NCBI RefSeq assembly: GCF_042654245.1
Contig: NZ_JBHSGI010000002.1
Span: 992,001 to 1,056,000 of the forward strand
Direction of reading: 5' to 3'
DNA length: 64,000 bases
From: Seohaeicola_A nanhaiensis
GTDB lineage: Bacteria > Pseudomonadota > Alphaproteobacteria > Rhodobacterales > Rhodobacteraceae
Part shown: positions 38,530 to 47,632 of the stretch, in pieces
Layout: the number at the start of each line of letters is the position of its first letter
Position numbering within the stretch: the stretch's first letter is position 1
Made by a program: the position numbers and the translations under genes
The notes under the pieces: model-generated
What the model was told of the DNA's origin: nothing
Databases searched by the model: none
The model's input: only the letters and a program-made list of their open reading frames with translations

Positions 38530-39657
38530 TTAACCGGTCGACAGATGCCGGCCGAGCGCCATCACCATGTCGCAGCCTGCGGCCAGTTCGGACAGGGTAA
38601 TGTATTCCTCGGGCTTGTGCGCGCGGGCGATGTCGCCGGGGCCGCAGACGACCGAGGGCACGCCGGCGGCCTGGAAGCGGCCGGCTTCGGTGCCGAAGCT
38701 GACCGGCGCGCCGGGGGCGTTGCCCGAGAGCGCCTGCGCAAGGTCGGCCAGCGGGTGATCGGCCTCCTGCCCGAGGGCCGGATAGGCGGCGAGGATTTCG
38801 GCGGTGACGCCGGTTTCCGCCTGCGCGGCCGCGATGACCGGGGCCAGCACCTCTTCGGGGTCGCTGCCGGGCAGGACGCGGGCCTCGATCTCGGCCCAGG
38901 CGGATTCGGGGATGATGTTCAATGCCTCGCCGCCGCCCATCTTGCCGATCTGCACGGTGTGATAGGGCGGCGCGAAGGTTGTATCCCGCACGCCGGTCTC
39001 GGCCAGGTCTTCGGCCAGGTGGCGCGCGGCGGCCAGCGCGGGCACCAGCGCGTGGATCGCGTTGCGCCCCAGATCGGGGCGCGAGCTGTGGCCGGGGCTG
39101 CCCTGCGCCACCAGACGCAGCGCCGCCTTGCCCTTGTGGCGCAGCACCGGGACAAGGCCGGTCGGCTCGCCCACGAAACACCCCTGCGGCGGGGCGCAGA
39201 GATCGGGCAGGTGTTTCAGCAGGTGGACGACGCCCCGGCAGCCGGATTCTTCGTCATAGGAGATCGCGATGTGGATCGGCGATTGCAGCGGCATCCGGGC
39301 AAGGTCGGGCACCGAGGACAGCACGGCGGCGACAAAGCCTTTCATGTCGACGGCGCCGCGCCCGATCAGCCTGTCGCCGTCGCGGCGCAGGGTGAAGGGA
39401 TCGGCCAGCCATCCGGGTTCCGCGGCGGGAACCACGTCGACGTGACCCGAGAGGATGTGACCCGGCATATCGGGATCACCCAGCGTCGCGAAGAGGTTCG
39501 AGCGGTCGCCTTCCGGCCCCACCAACACGTGGACCCGCGCGCCGTGACCTTCGAGATACTCGGCGATGAAGGCGATCAGATCGCCGTTCGGCTGTCCGAC
39601 CACGGTCGGAAATCCGACCAGCCGGGCCAGCATCTCGGGCGCGTCGAGGCGAAGCAT
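38530..39657 (-). CDS. argE: Acetylornithine deacetylase (M20 family)
   Basis: 375 residues. It removes the acetyl group from N-acetylornithine in arginine synthesis. Zinc-ligand motifs are LSGHVDVVP, GRGAVDMKGF and the YDEESGCRG segment with the catalytic Glu; GPGDIARAHKPEEYI near the end is typical of ArgE. The ATG at 39657 follows AAGGACAG. A related M20 peptidase cannot be fully excluded. No other arg gene adjoins. Confidence 0.88.
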   Translation of the reverse strand: MLRLDAPEMLARLVGFPTVVGQPNGDLIAFIAEYLEGHGARVHVLVGPEGDRSNLFATLGDPDMPGHILSGHVDVVPAAEPGWLADPFTLRRDGDRLIGRGAVDMKGFVAAVLSSVPDLARMPLQSPIHIAISYDEESGCRGVVHLLKHLPDLCAPPQGCFVGEPTGLVPVLRHKGKAALRLVAQGSPGHSSRPDLGRNAIHALVPALAAARHLAEDLAETGVRDTTFAPPYHTVQIGKMGGGEALNIIPESAWAEIEARVLPGSDPEEVLAPVIAAAQAETGVTAEILAAYPALGQEADHPLADLAQALSGNAPGAPVSFGTEAGRFQAAGVPSVVCGPGDIARAHKPEEYITLSELAAGCDMVMALGRHLSTG

Positions 39658-39960
39658 GGGTCTGTCCTTGTGCAATTGGCTGTGCCTTCAATGGACCGGG
39701 CGGGGGTCGGGGTTCAAGTCCGCCAGCCGGGAAGTTCTTGCGCAACTGCCCGGCGATCGGGGAGAGAGGCCCGAGGCTGCCCGAATTCGCGGCGCAGGGC
39801 GCCATGATCACGAAAAGGCGATTGACCGTCTCTGGGAGGAGGGTGCGTCATGCCTTATGTCGGTCCATGACCGAAGCCGCGCCCTGTCTCAAGGGGCGGG
39901 GCTCGACATCACCGTCCGGCCGGCGTGCCCCGGCTGGATCCCGACCAAAGGCTGTTGCAG
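39658..39960. other. Intergenic region between argE and the patatin gene
   Basis: About 300 bp between divergent genes. Apart from possible promoter elements it holds a six-codon ORF, ATG at 39850 to TGA at 39870 (MPYVGP), that follows a GGAGGAGG ribosome-binding site. Nothing else was recognised. Confidence 0.4.
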
Positions 39961-41112
39961 ATGAACCTGTCGAACCCTCCCAAGACCTCCGACGCGGTGG
40001 CGAGCCATGTCAGGACGCACCCCCTTCCCGGTCAGGTGGTGCTGGTGCTGCAGGGCGGCGGCGCGCTGGGCGCCTATCAGATGGGCGTGTTCCGCGCCCT
40101 GCACGAGTCGGGCATCGAGCCCGATTGGGTCATCGGCACCTCGATCGGCGCGATCAATGCCAGCCTGATCGCGGGCAATAAGCATGAGGATCGACTGGAT
40201 CGCATGGAGGAGTTCTGGTCGCGCGTCGGCCATACTCCGGCCAAAGACCTGCTGGCCGCCTCGCCCTTCGGTGGTATGGCGGTTGCCAACCTGATGACGC
40301 TGGCGACAGGGGTCGAGTCGTTCTTTGCGCCGAACCCGATGGCCCTTCTGGGACCCTATGCGCCGCTCGGACCGGAGAAGGCGGGGTATTATTCGGTTGC
40401 TCCGCTGCGCGAGTTGCTGAGCGAACTGGTCGATTTCGACCATCTGAACACCGGCCCCACGCGGCTGACGGTCGGGGCGGCCAATGTGCAGACCGCGCAG
40501 ATGCGCTATTTCGACAGCCGGGACGAGGATCTCGACCTTCGGCACGTGCTGGCTTCGGGCGCGCTGCCACCCGCCTTTCCGGCCGTGCGCATCGGCGAGG
40601 AGCTGTATTGGGACGGTGGCGTGCTGTCGAATACGCCAGTCGAAGCGGTGTTCGACGACAGCCCGCGCAAGAACAGCGTGATCTTCATGGTGAACCTGTG
40701 GAGCCCGGACGGGGCAGAGCCGGATACGCTGTGGCAGGTCATGACCCGCCAGAAGGATATCCAGTATTCCAGCCGTGCGATGAACCAGATCGAGCGCCAG
40801 CGCCAGCTGCATTACCTGCGCCATATCATCAAGGAACTGGCGATGAAGCTGCCCGAGGACGAGCGCGGCAAGGACGCTGTGAAGGAGCTGGAGGCGCAAG
40901 GCTGCCTGACGCATATGCATCTGGTGCGCCTGCTGGCCCCCAATCTGGGCGGGCAGGACAACATGAAGGATATCGACTTCAGCGCCGCCGGCATCCGCAG
41001 GCGCAGCGCGGCGGGCTATGAGGATACCGTCCGCGTGCTGACGCGAAAGCCCTGGGAGGATCCTTTCGACCCGCTGGAAGGCTTCATCCTGCACGACAGT
41101 GTCTTGGCGTAG
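39961..41112 (+). CDS. Patatin-like phospholipase (DUF3734 C-terminal region)
   Basis: 383 residues. The oxyanion segment GGGALGAYQMGVF is followed by the nucleophile elbow GTSIGA with Ser61, and the dyad Asp lies in YWDGGVLSNTP. The C-terminal 170 residues match the DUF3734 extension found in patatin proteins annotated as acyl hydrolases or PHB-depolymerase-like. It probably hydrolyses acyl esters of lipids. The ATG at 39961 follows AAAGG; a GTG at 39925 could extend it by twelve residues. Confidence 0.88.
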   Translation: MNLSNPPKTSDAVASHVRTHPLPGQVVLVLQGGGALGAYQMGVFRALHESGIEPDWVIGTSIGAINASLIAGNKHEDRLDRMEEFWSRVGHTPAKDLLAASPFGGMAVANLMTLATGVESFFAPNPMALLGPYAPLGPEKAGYYSVAPLRELLSELVDFDHLNTGPTRLTVGAANVQTAQMRYFDSRDEDLDLRHVLASGALPPAFPAVRIGEELYWDGGVLSNTPVEAVFDDSPRKNSVIFMVNLWSPDGAEPDTLWQVMTRQKDIQYSSRAMNQIERQRQLHYLRHIIKELAMKLPEDERGKDAVKELEAQGCLTHMHLVRLLAPNLGGQDNMKDIDFSAAGIRRRSAAGYEDTVRVLTRKPWEDPFDPLEGFILHDSVLA

Positions 41113-41115
41113 GTT

Positions 41116-41589
41116 TCAGGCGGTATCGAGGCGGTATTTCAGGAACGCTGCGCCGTCATGGGTGACCTCCTCCACGAAACGCGCGCCCAGCCGGCGCAGC
41201 GCGCCGAGGTTGCGACGTGACGGAGGCAGCAGGAAGGTGACATAGGGGATGCGCGGGTCGCTGCGCGCGAAGGCCAGCGCGGCCCGGGTGATCGGCAGGC
41301 CGAGTCCGAAATCCCCGGGTTTTAGGACCAGGCCAAAGTCCCAGTCATCGCCCTCTTTCTGGAACCCGCCCCAACCCACATAACGGCCGTCGGCCAGGAT
41401 GGCCCAGTGGCCCAGCCCGTCGCGGTGCCAGCAGGCCTCTTTCGCCGCGACGAAGGCTCGGGCCGCCGCAGCGTCCCACGCTTCTTTCAGCAAGGGCATG
41501 TGTTCGGCCACACGCGGATCGGACATATGCGCTACCAGAATGTCGAGGGGGATGTCCGGCAGGCGGGCAAAGGCGATCTCGGGCGGCAT
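41116..41589 (-). CDS. GNAT family N-acetyltransferase
   Basis: 157 residues with the GNAT pattern GHWAILADGRYVGWGGFQKEGDDWDFGLVL, then GLGLPITRAALAFARSDPRI and RNLGALRRLGARFVEE. The start at 41589 is six bases after the stop of the RND transporter gene, so it is cotranscribed with the pump. Acetylation of an exported compound or of a drug is possible but not shown. Confidence 0.82.
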   Translation of the reverse strand: MPPEIAFARLPDIPLDILVAHMSDPRVAEHMPLLKEAWDAAAARAFVAAKEACWHRDGLGHWAILADGRYVGWGGFQKEGDDWDFGLVLKPGDFGLGLPITRAALAFARSDPRIPYVTFLLPPSRRNLGALRRLGARFVEEVTHDGAAFLKYRLDTA

Positions 41590-41595
41590 GATTCG

Positions 41596-44500
41596 TCAGG
41601 TGGTTGCCTTGGGCGCGGGCCTGGACTGGACGGCCTCGCCCAGCTCGCGGCGCAGGCGGTCGTATTCCTTTGACCGGGGCGGCGAGAAGCCGGCGAGCAG
41701 CAGGTAGGCGACCGGCGTAAGGTAGAGCGTTGCCAGCGTCGCGAGACCCAGCCCGCCGACGATCACCCAGCCCAGCGCCTCGCGCGCCTCGGCCCCGGCG
41801 CCGGCCGACAGGATCAGCGGCACGCCGCCCAGCACAGTCGAGGTCATCGTCATCATCACCGGGCGGAGGCGGATGGTGGAGGCGTCGTAGATTGCCTGCC
41901 AGGTGCTGGCCCCCTCTTCACGTAACTGGTTGGCGAATTCGACAATCAAAATCCCGTTCTTGGCCATGATCCCGACCAGCATGACCAGACCGATCTGCGA
42001 ATAGACGTTGAGCGAAAGCCCGGTGAAGGAGAGCGCGAAGATCGCACAGGCAAGGCCCAGCGGCACCGTGGCCATGACAACGAAGGCCGAGACGAAGCTC
42101 TCGAACTGGGCAGCCAGCACCAGAAGGACGACAAGGATCGCAAATCCGAAGGTGTAGACCAGCCCCGAGGCGGTCTGTTCCAGCGCCGCCGCCTCGGCCA
42201 GCGGCAGCACCGCGTTTTCGGGCGCCAGCACCTCGGGGGCGATGCGGTTGATCTCGTCCATCGCCATGCCGAGCGACATCTCGGGACCGAGCGTCGCGGT
42301 GATCTCGACCGAGCGCTTCTTGCCCTCGCGGTTCAGCTCGGGCGCGACAGGGCGTTCCTCGAGCGTCACGAAGGTGGACATGGGCACCATCTTGCCATCG
42401 CTGGAGCGCACGAAGATGCGTTGCAGGTCGCCCGGATCGTCCACCGGATCAGATGTGGAGAGCATCTGAACGTCAAAGCTGGTGTCGCCGATGAAGACGG
42501 ATCCGATCGAGCGGCCGTCGAGCACGGCGCGCAGCGCGTCGCCAAGGCCGGTGATATCGACCCCGAGGTCCGAGGCGCGCACGCGGTCGACCTCGACGAA
42601 GAGCTGCGGAAGGGTGGTCTCGTATTCCAGCTTGACCTGGCCAAAGCGCGGATCCTGCTGCATCCGGTCCACCAGTTTTTCGCCGGCCTCGGCCAATTGG
42701 GCGTAGTCCTCGCCGGTGATGGCGAAGGACAGGCCGCGCCCGGCGCCGCGGATGCGCAGGGAGTTGGGCTGGATGATGAAGGCGCGCACGCCGACCACGT
42801 CGGCGATCCGCTTGTTCATGTCGGTCACGATGTCCTGCTGCGAGCGCGAGCGTTCCTCCCACGGGGCGAGCGTAAGGACCATGAAACCGACGTTATCGGC
42901 GCCGAAGCCGATGATGGAATAGATGTTGCGCACCTCGCCGGTGTCCTGCAGCGGGCGCACCCGATCCTCCAGCAGGTGCAGTTTGTCGATCGTATAGTCC
43001 AGCGAGACCCCGGTTGGCGCGGTGACCCGGGCCAGAACCAGCGCGCGATCCTCGCGCGGGGTCAGTTCCTGGCGGATGCCGCCGGCGACCAGGATCGAGG
43101 TAATCGCAAACAGAGAGGCGGCCACGATGACCACGATGGGATTGGCCAGAGCGCCGCGCAAGGTCCAGGCGTAGAGCGCGACGAGGCGGTTGCCGAGCCA
43201 GACCATCGGGCCGCGCGCCTCCGCTCCGATCCGGCTGGAGCCGAGGAAGCGGCTGGCCAGAACCGGCGCGAGTGTCAGCGCGACGACGGAGGAGAGAAGC
43301 ACCGACATGGCGAGGGTAAAGCCGAATTCGCGGAACAGGCCGCCCGCCTGACCGGGCAGGAAGCTGAGCGGCACGAAGACCGCCGCGAGGGTCGCGGTCG
43401 TGGTGATCACGGCGAAGAGCACCTGCTGGGTGCCCAGAACCGCCGCGGCGCGCGGTCCCATGCCTTCGGAGCGGCGGCGCACGATGTTTTCCAGCACGAC
43501 GATGGCATCATCCACCACCATGCCGGTGGCCAGAACCAGCGCCAGCAGGGTCAGGATGTTGATCGAGAAGCCGACGATATAGACCGTGGCCACCGTGCCG
43601 ATCAGCGCCACCGGAAGCGTCAGCGCCGGGATGAGCGTGGCCCGCACGTCGCGCAGGAACAGGAAGATGATGGCGACCACGATGATCACGGACAGAACCA
43701 GCGTGTAGAGCACCTCGTCGATGGCGCCGTTGATGAACAGCGCGTCGTCCGAGGTCACGAACAGCTTGATATCCGAGGGCAGCGTCTGGTTCAGGCCATC
43801 CACCACCTCGCGCACCTGGCGCGAAATGTCGAGCGTATTGGACGTGGCCTGCCGCACGATACCGATGCCGATGCCCGACTGGCCATTGGCGCGCAGCGCG
43901 GTCTGGTTCGGGGCTGGTCCCAGGCTGACCTTCGCGACATCGCGCAGCCAGACGTCGTCGCCGATCTGGATCGCTTCGAAGGCCTCGGGCGTGTTCACCG
44001 TCGCGGTGGTGCGCACGTTGATCGACTGGCGGTTGCTGCGCATGTCGCCGGCGGGAACGTCGAAGGCCACGGTTTCCAGCGCCCGGCGTATGTCGGCAAG
44101 TGACAGGCCCCGGCTTGCCAGCTCCAGCATGTCGATGTCGACGCGGAAGATTCCGTCGGCATCGCCGTAGATCTGCAGATCGGCGACTCCGGGGATCGAG
44201 ATCAGCGAATCCTCGATGTTGTCGCGCAGGATGCGCGTCAGTTCGTCCGCGCGCCGCCCCGTCGAGGTCAGCGCCAGGCGCATCACCGGATCGGCGTTGG
44301 CGTCGGCCTTGACGATCACTGGCGCATCGGCGTCGTCGGGCAGGTCATTGGCGATCCGCGAGATCGCGTCGCGGGTGTCGGTGGCCGTCGTGTCGATGTC
44401 GACGTTGTCCGAGAAATCCATCGTAACCCGGCTGCGCCCATAACGCGAGTTGGACGAGATCGACTGAACCCCGGACACCCGCGCGACGGCGCCTTCGATC

Positions 44501-44748
44501 CGGCCGGTCAGTTCCTGGTCCACTGTCTCGGGCGAGGCGCCGGGGAAGCTGGTCGTGACGCTGATCACGGGCCGGTCCACGTCAGGCAGTTCGCGCACCT
44601 CGACCCCGAGCAGCGCGGCCAGGCCGGCGACGAGGATCAGGGCGTTGATGACGAAGGCGAGAATGGGCCGCCGCACGAAGAGGGCCGTCGAGCCGCCTTT
44701 TTCAACCTCGGCCTCTCCGGCCCTGAGGGTGTCGGCATCCTCGCTCAT
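41596..44748 (-). CDS. RND efflux transporter, inner-membrane permease
   Basis: 1050 residues of the HAE1/AcrB family, trimeric proton-driven exporters of drugs, solvents or bile-type compounds. Twelve transmembrane helices with two large periplasmic loops are apparent: the first helix is RPILAFVINALILVAGLAAL, the A-motif lies around LVLATGMVVDDAIVVLENI with the proton-relay aspartates, and the end has GIMAKNGILIVEFANQLRE. The ATG at 44748 is two bases after the stop of the adaptor gene. No outer-membrane factor is encoded here. Confidence 0.95.
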   Translation of the reverse strand: MSEDADTLRAGEAEVEKGGSTALFVRRPILAFVINALILVAGLAALLGVEVRELPDVDRPVISVTTSFPGASPETVDQELTGRIEGAVARVSGVQSISSNSRYGRSRVTMDFSDNVDIDTTATDTRDAISRIANDLPDDADAPVIVKADANADPVMRLALTSTGRRADELTRILRDNIEDSLISIPGVADLQIYGDADGIFRVDIDMLELASRGLSLADIRRALETVAFDVPAGDMRSNRQSINVRTTATVNTPEAFEAIQIGDDVWLRDVAKVSLGPAPNQTALRANGQSGIGIGIVRQATSNTLDISRQVREVVDGLNQTLPSDIKLFVTSDDALFINGAIDEVLYTLVLSVIIVVAIIFLFLRDVRATLIPALTLPVALIGTVATVYIVGFSINILTLLALVLATGMVVDDAIVVLENIVRRRSEGMGPRAAAVLGTQQVLFAVITTTATLAAVFVPLSFLPGQAGGLFREFGFTLAMSVLLSSVVALTLAPVLASRFLGSSRIGAEARGPMVWLGNRLVALYAWTLRGALANPIVVIVAASLFAITSILVAGGIRQELTPREDRALVLARVTAPTGVSLDYTIDKLHLLEDRVRPLQDTGEVRNIYSIIGFGADNVGFMVLTLAPWEERSRSQQDIVTDMNKRIADVVGVRAFIIQPNSLRIRGAGRGLSFAITGEDYAQLAEAGEKLVDRMQQDPRFGQVKLEYETTLPQLFVEVDRVRASDLGVDITGLGDALRAVLDGRSIGSVFIGDTSFDVQMLSTSDPVDDPGDLQRIFVRSSDGKMVPMSTFVTLEERPVAPELNREGKKRSVEITATLGPEMSLGMAMDEINRIAPEVLAPENAVLPLAEAAALEQTASGLVYTFGFAILVVLLVLAAQFESFVSAFVVMATVPLGLACAIFALSFTGLSLNVYSQIGLVMLVGIMAKNGILIVEFANQLREEGASTWQAIYDASTIRLRPVMMTMTSTVLGGVPLILSAGAGAEAREALGWVIVGGLGLATLATLYLTPVAYLLLAGFSPPRSKEYDRLRRELGEAVQSRPAPKATT

Positions 44749-44750
44749 GG

Positions 44751-45923
44751 CTACAGGCTTGCCTCGGGGCGGAGCGGGTCGGCCGTCGCGGTCGACTGGG
44801 CCTGCTGCGTCACCACCTCTATGCCGGGCCGCAGGTTCTGCACGCCCTCGACCACGATCAGGTCGCCTTCGCTCAGAGCGCCGTCGACTAGCGCCCGGTC
44901 GGCGGTGCGGCGCAGGATCGAGACCGGCACCCGCCGCACCTTGTCCTCGCGGACCGCCCAGACGAAGGCACCTTCGGATGTCCATTGCACCGCCAGCGCG
45001 GGCACCGAAGGCAGCACCGGCCCGTCAAAGGCCATGCGCACCGAAAAGGCCATGCCCGAACGCAGCGTATCGTCGGCGTTGGCGATCTCGCCCTGCACCC
45101 GCAGCGTGCGCGAGGCCCGGTCGATCACGTTGTCAACGGCGACGATCTGGCCAGTGAGGGTGTGGCCCCGCATCGCCAGAGGCTCGGCCTCGAAGGCGAC
45201 GCCGGGGCGGACCTGGCTGGTCAGCCGTTCGGGCACACGGAAATCCACCAGAATGCGCGAGCGGTCGGCCAGCACGGCCAGCACGTCCTGATTGCTGATC
45301 CGGTCGCCCACCTCGATGTCGAGCAGGCCGACCCAGCCGCCGATCGGCGCGCGAATGACCTTCTGGCTCAATTCGAATTCCGCCTGATCGACGCCCAGCA
45401 GGGCCGCCTTTTCGGCCAGTTCCGCACTCTGACGGCGCACGCCGGTGGCGGCGCCCGTCTGCGACAGGGTGCGGACGCGCGTCAGCTCGTCTTCGGCGTC
45501 GGCAAGGGTGAGGCGCGCCTTTTCGAGCGCGATGCGTTCGGCCGCATCGTCGAGGCGGACCAGAACGTCGCCTTCGCTGACGGCTTCGCCCGAGGTGATG
45601 AGAACCTCGGCCACGCGCCCGGCCACGTCCGAGCGCACCGAGACCGAGCGATAGGCGCGCCCGTCACCTATGGCTGCCACTTGATCGGTGAGCTGTTCCA
45701 GTTCCACGCGCACGGCAACCACGGCAACCGCCGCGCGGGGGGTGCCGCCACCCGCAGGGCCGCCGCCAGACGTGGTCTTTCCCGGCGGTTCCATCGAAAG
45801 GACCTTGTAGACACCAGCCTTCTGCAGCCACGGCGCGGCGGCAGGTACGTATTTGGCCAACAGCCAGACCGCGCCCGCAATCACGACGCACGACAATAAC
45901 AATTGTCGAAAGACAGCTAGCAT
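44751..45923 (-). CDS. RND efflux periplasmic adaptor (membrane fusion protein)
   Basis: 390 residues. An amino-terminal membrane anchor (QLLLSCVVIAGAVWLLAKYV) is followed by the barrel-sandwich domain (SVRSDVAGRVAEVLITSGEAVSEGDVLVRLDDA), a helical hairpin and the second lipoyl half (IRAPIGGWVGLLDIEVGD). It links the inner-membrane pump to an outer-membrane channel. A Gly-rich linker (TSGGGPAGGG) follows the anchor. The start at 45923 was chosen because longer in-frame versions have no domain upstream. First gene of the adaptor-transporter-GNAT operon, divergent from dps. Confidence 0.93.
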   Translation of the reverse strand: MLAVFRQLLLSCVVIAGAVWLLAKYVPAAAPWLQKAGVYKVLSMEPPGKTTSGGGPAGGGTPRAAVAVVAVRVELEQLTDQVAAIGDGRAYRSVSVRSDVAGRVAEVLITSGEAVSEGDVLVRLDDAAERIALEKARLTLADAEDELTRVRTLSQTGAATGVRRQSAELAEKAALLGVDQAEFELSQKVIRAPIGGWVGLLDIEVGDRISNQDVLAVLADRSRILVDFRVPERLTSQVRPGVAFEAEPLAMRGHTLTGQIVAVDNVIDRASRTLRVQGEIANADDTLRSGMAFSVRMAFDGPVLPSVPALAVQWTSEGAFVWAVREDKVRRVPVSILRRTADRALVDGALSEGDLIVVEGVQNLRPGIEVVTQQAQSTATADPLRPEASL

Positions 45924-46076
45924 CCGATTGTGACCCCGATCTCGCTTGACGAGTCTTAGGCCCGCTGCAGGAACAGAGCAACAGCGGCGGCAGGCACGCC
46001 AACCTACAATTTCGTCATCATAGCCTTTGGCCGCCGCATTTGCAGGCGTCGTGCGGCGGCTGCCTGCGCGCCGAGT

Positions 46077-46101
46077 GGAACCGGCCAGCCGGGACTGCGT
46101 T
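46077..46101 (+). promoter_or_regulatory. EcfG-type promoter of dps
   Basis: GGAAC (46077-46081) and CGTT (46098-46101) with a 16-bp spacer, the consensus of the alphaproteobacterial general stress sigma factor EcfG. Transcription should begin near 46108. Confidence 0.82.
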
Positions 46102-46111
46102 GTTTTCCAGA

Positions 46112-46133
46112 GGCCGGATCCAGTTATCCGGCC
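46112..46133 (+). other. Hairpin at the predicted 5' end of the dps mRNA
   Basis: GGCCGGAT pairs perfectly with ATCCGGCC around a six-base loop. It begins within about 5 bases of the transcription start predicted from the EcfG promoter, and 50 bp before the dps start codon. Terminal hairpins of this kind can protect mRNA from decay. Confidence 0.6.
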
Positions 46134-46183
46134 AGTCCGAATTGCGCCCTGCCCCGCAGGGCAATCACGAGGAAGGAAATCAG

Positions 46184-46678
46184 ATGAAAGACGCAATGAA
46201 AGTCGTTCCCGCCGCCGAAAAGGTTGAAACCGGTGTCGAAGGCGCAAAGGCCATCGCCAAGGGCCTGTCCGACGCCCTGGCCGACACCTACCGTCTGGTC
46301 TTCAAAACACATGCCTATCACTGGAATGTGGAAGGCCCGTTGTTCTTCCCGATCCACAAGCTGACCGAAGAGCAATACAACAACCTGTTCCAGGCCGCCG
46401 ACGAAGTCGCCGAGCGGATGCGTGCTCTGGGCCAGCTGGCACCGGCACGTCTGTCGGAGGTGACGGACGCCTCGATCGTCAAGGATGCGGCGAAGCTGCC
46501 GTCGGCTCAGGCCATGGTGGAAGATCTGGCCAGCGATCACGAAAAGGTCGCAAATCGGATGCATTCTCTGATCGAACTCGCAGACGAGCACAACGATCCG
46601 GTGACCGCCGATCTTATCACCGCGCGTTCGGCCTTCCACGAAAAGGCCGCCTGGATGCTGCGCGCCACGGCGAAGTGA
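46184..46678 (+). CDS. dps: Dps family DNA-binding ferritin
   Basis: 164 residues. Dps dodecamers oxidise and store iron and protect DNA in starvation and oxidative stress. The inter-subunit ferroxidase residues are in KTHAYHWNVEGPLFFPIHKL and LFQAADEVAERMRALG; the helical ferritin fold continues to ARSAFHEKAAWMLRA. A lysine-bearing amino-terminal tail of about 30 residues may bind DNA. The ATG at 46184 follows AGGAAGGAAA. It is driven by an EcfG-type promoter and converges on phyR, its upstream regulator, with a shared terminator between. Confidence 0.95.
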   Translation: MKDAMKVVPAAEKVETGVEGAKAIAKGLSDALADTYRLVFKTHAYHWNVEGPLFFPIHKLTEEQYNNLFQAADEVAERMRALGQLAPARLSEVTDASIVKDAAKLPSAQAMVEDLASDHEKVANRMHSLIELADEHNDPVTADLITARSAFHEKAAWMLRATAK

Positions 46679-46684
46679 CAAAAA

Positions 46685-46710
46685 AATGCCGGGCAGCAAT
46701 GCCCGGCATT
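46685..46710. terminator. Bidirectional terminator between dps and phyR
   Basis: AATGCCGGGCA and TGCCCGGCATT form an 11-bp stem with a four-base loop. On the minus strand the stem is followed by seven T, a strong terminator for phyR; on the plus strand only three T follow. Confidence 0.85.
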
Positions 46711-46734
46711 TCCCAAGTCGCAAAGGACGAAGGT

Positions 46735-47544
46735 TCAGGCCGCCAGCGTTTCCGTGGACGAGAAGAACATCGCCTGGCTGACGGCGGAGCGAACTTGATC
46801 TTCCGAAAACGGCTTGGTGATCAGGAAGGCCGGTTCAGGCCGCTCGCCGGTCAGCAGACGCTCGGGGAAGGCGGTGATGAAGATCACGGGGATATCGTTG
46901 AATCCACCGAGAATATCGTTCACAGCATCGATGCCAGAGGAGTTGTCGGCCAATTGGATATCCGCGAGAATGAGATCGGGCCGCTGAGACGCAGCCAGTT
47001 TCACCGCTTCGGTGCGGGTGCGCGCGATTCCCGTAACCGAATGGCCGATATCCTGGACGATCGAAACGATATCCATCGCGATGATCGCTTCGTCTTCGAT
47101 CACCATCACCTTGCCGGTGACAGAGGTTTCCATCTCGCGGCGCGCAATATTGATGAATTCGCCGGCTTCATCGGCGTCGGTATCCATGACGACCGCGATC
47201 TCCTCGGCGGAGAAGCCTTCGATGACGTGGAGAAGCAGCGCCTCGCGCGTGTTCGGAGTGAGCGACGCCATATGCGTCTGGGCGCGCGCCGAAAGACGGC
47301 TGTCCGCTTCACCCACCGGGGCACCGGCGCTGCCCCAAACCATATGGAACGCCCGGAACAAGCCGAGTTTCGCATCAATCCTGTCTCTTGCAGGGGTGTC
47401 ATCGAGCAGGATCGCTTCGAGGGTCGCGGCGGCGTAACGGTCGCCGCTGTCCTGGCTACCGGTCAGCGCGCGCGCGTAGCGGCGCAGGAAAGGGACGTTC
47501 GCGGCAACGGAAGCAGCGAAATCCCCGGGTTCCTTCGACGTCAT
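46735..47544 (-). CDS. phyR: General stress response anti-anti-sigma regulator PhyR
   Basis: 269 residues with the two-part PhyR design: a sigma-like domain lacking DNA-binding function (residues 1 to about 135, with SLTPNTREALLLHVIEGFSAEEIA) and a receiver domain (from about 145) with acidic Glu150/Asp151/Glu152, phospho-acceptor Asp195 in LILADIQLAD and Lys in LITKPFS. When phosphorylated it binds NepR and frees EcfG. The ATG at 47544 was chosen for its GGAGA site eight bases upstream; ATGs at 47559 and 47565 would lie very near the predicted transcript start. Divergent from nepR-ecfG. Confidence 0.95.
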   Translation of the reverse strand: MTSKEPGDFAASVAANVPFLRRYARALTGSQDSGDRYAAATLEAILLDDTPARDRIDAKLGLFRAFHMVWGSAGAPVGEADSRLSARAQTHMASLTPNTREALLLHVIEGFSAEEIAVVMDTDADEAGEFINIARREMETSVTGKVMVIEDEAIIAMDIVSIVQDIGHSVTGIARTRTEAVKLAASQRPDLILADIQLADNSSGIDAVNDILGGFNDIPVIFITAFPERLLTGERPEPAFLITKPFSEDQVRSAVSQAMFFSSTETLAA

Positions 47545-47572
47545 ATTTTCGTCTCCCATCGTCATTTTCTAT

Positions 47573-47597
47573 GGAACCAACTCCCAATACCTGCGTT
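47573..47597 (+). promoter_or_regulatory. EcfG-type promoter of nepR-ecfG
   Basis: GGAAC (47573-47577) and CGTT (47594-47597) with a 16-bp spacer, 36 bp before the nepR start. It implies positive autoregulation of the sigma factor operon. Confidence 0.85.
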
Positions 47598-47604
47598 AGG
47601 TTCC
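47579..47604 (-). promoter_or_regulatory. EcfG-like promoter of phyR, overlapping that of nepR
   Basis: On the minus strand GGAAC (47604-47600) is followed after 18 bp by GTT (47581-47579), one base longer than the usual distance to GTT. It overlaps the nepR promoter almost completely on the other strand. Confidence 0.6.
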
Positions 47605-47632
47605 TGCACGATCGTAAAAAAAAGCCAGGCAT

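Noticed and set aside
37411..39807. Plus-strand ORF of 798 codons
   Set aside because: Antisense to the CDF exporter and argE; its His/Gln-rich product mirrors the His-rich ends of the exporter.
42421..44103. Plus-strand ORF of 560 codons
   Set aside because: Antisense to the RND transporter gene; no recognisable protein features.
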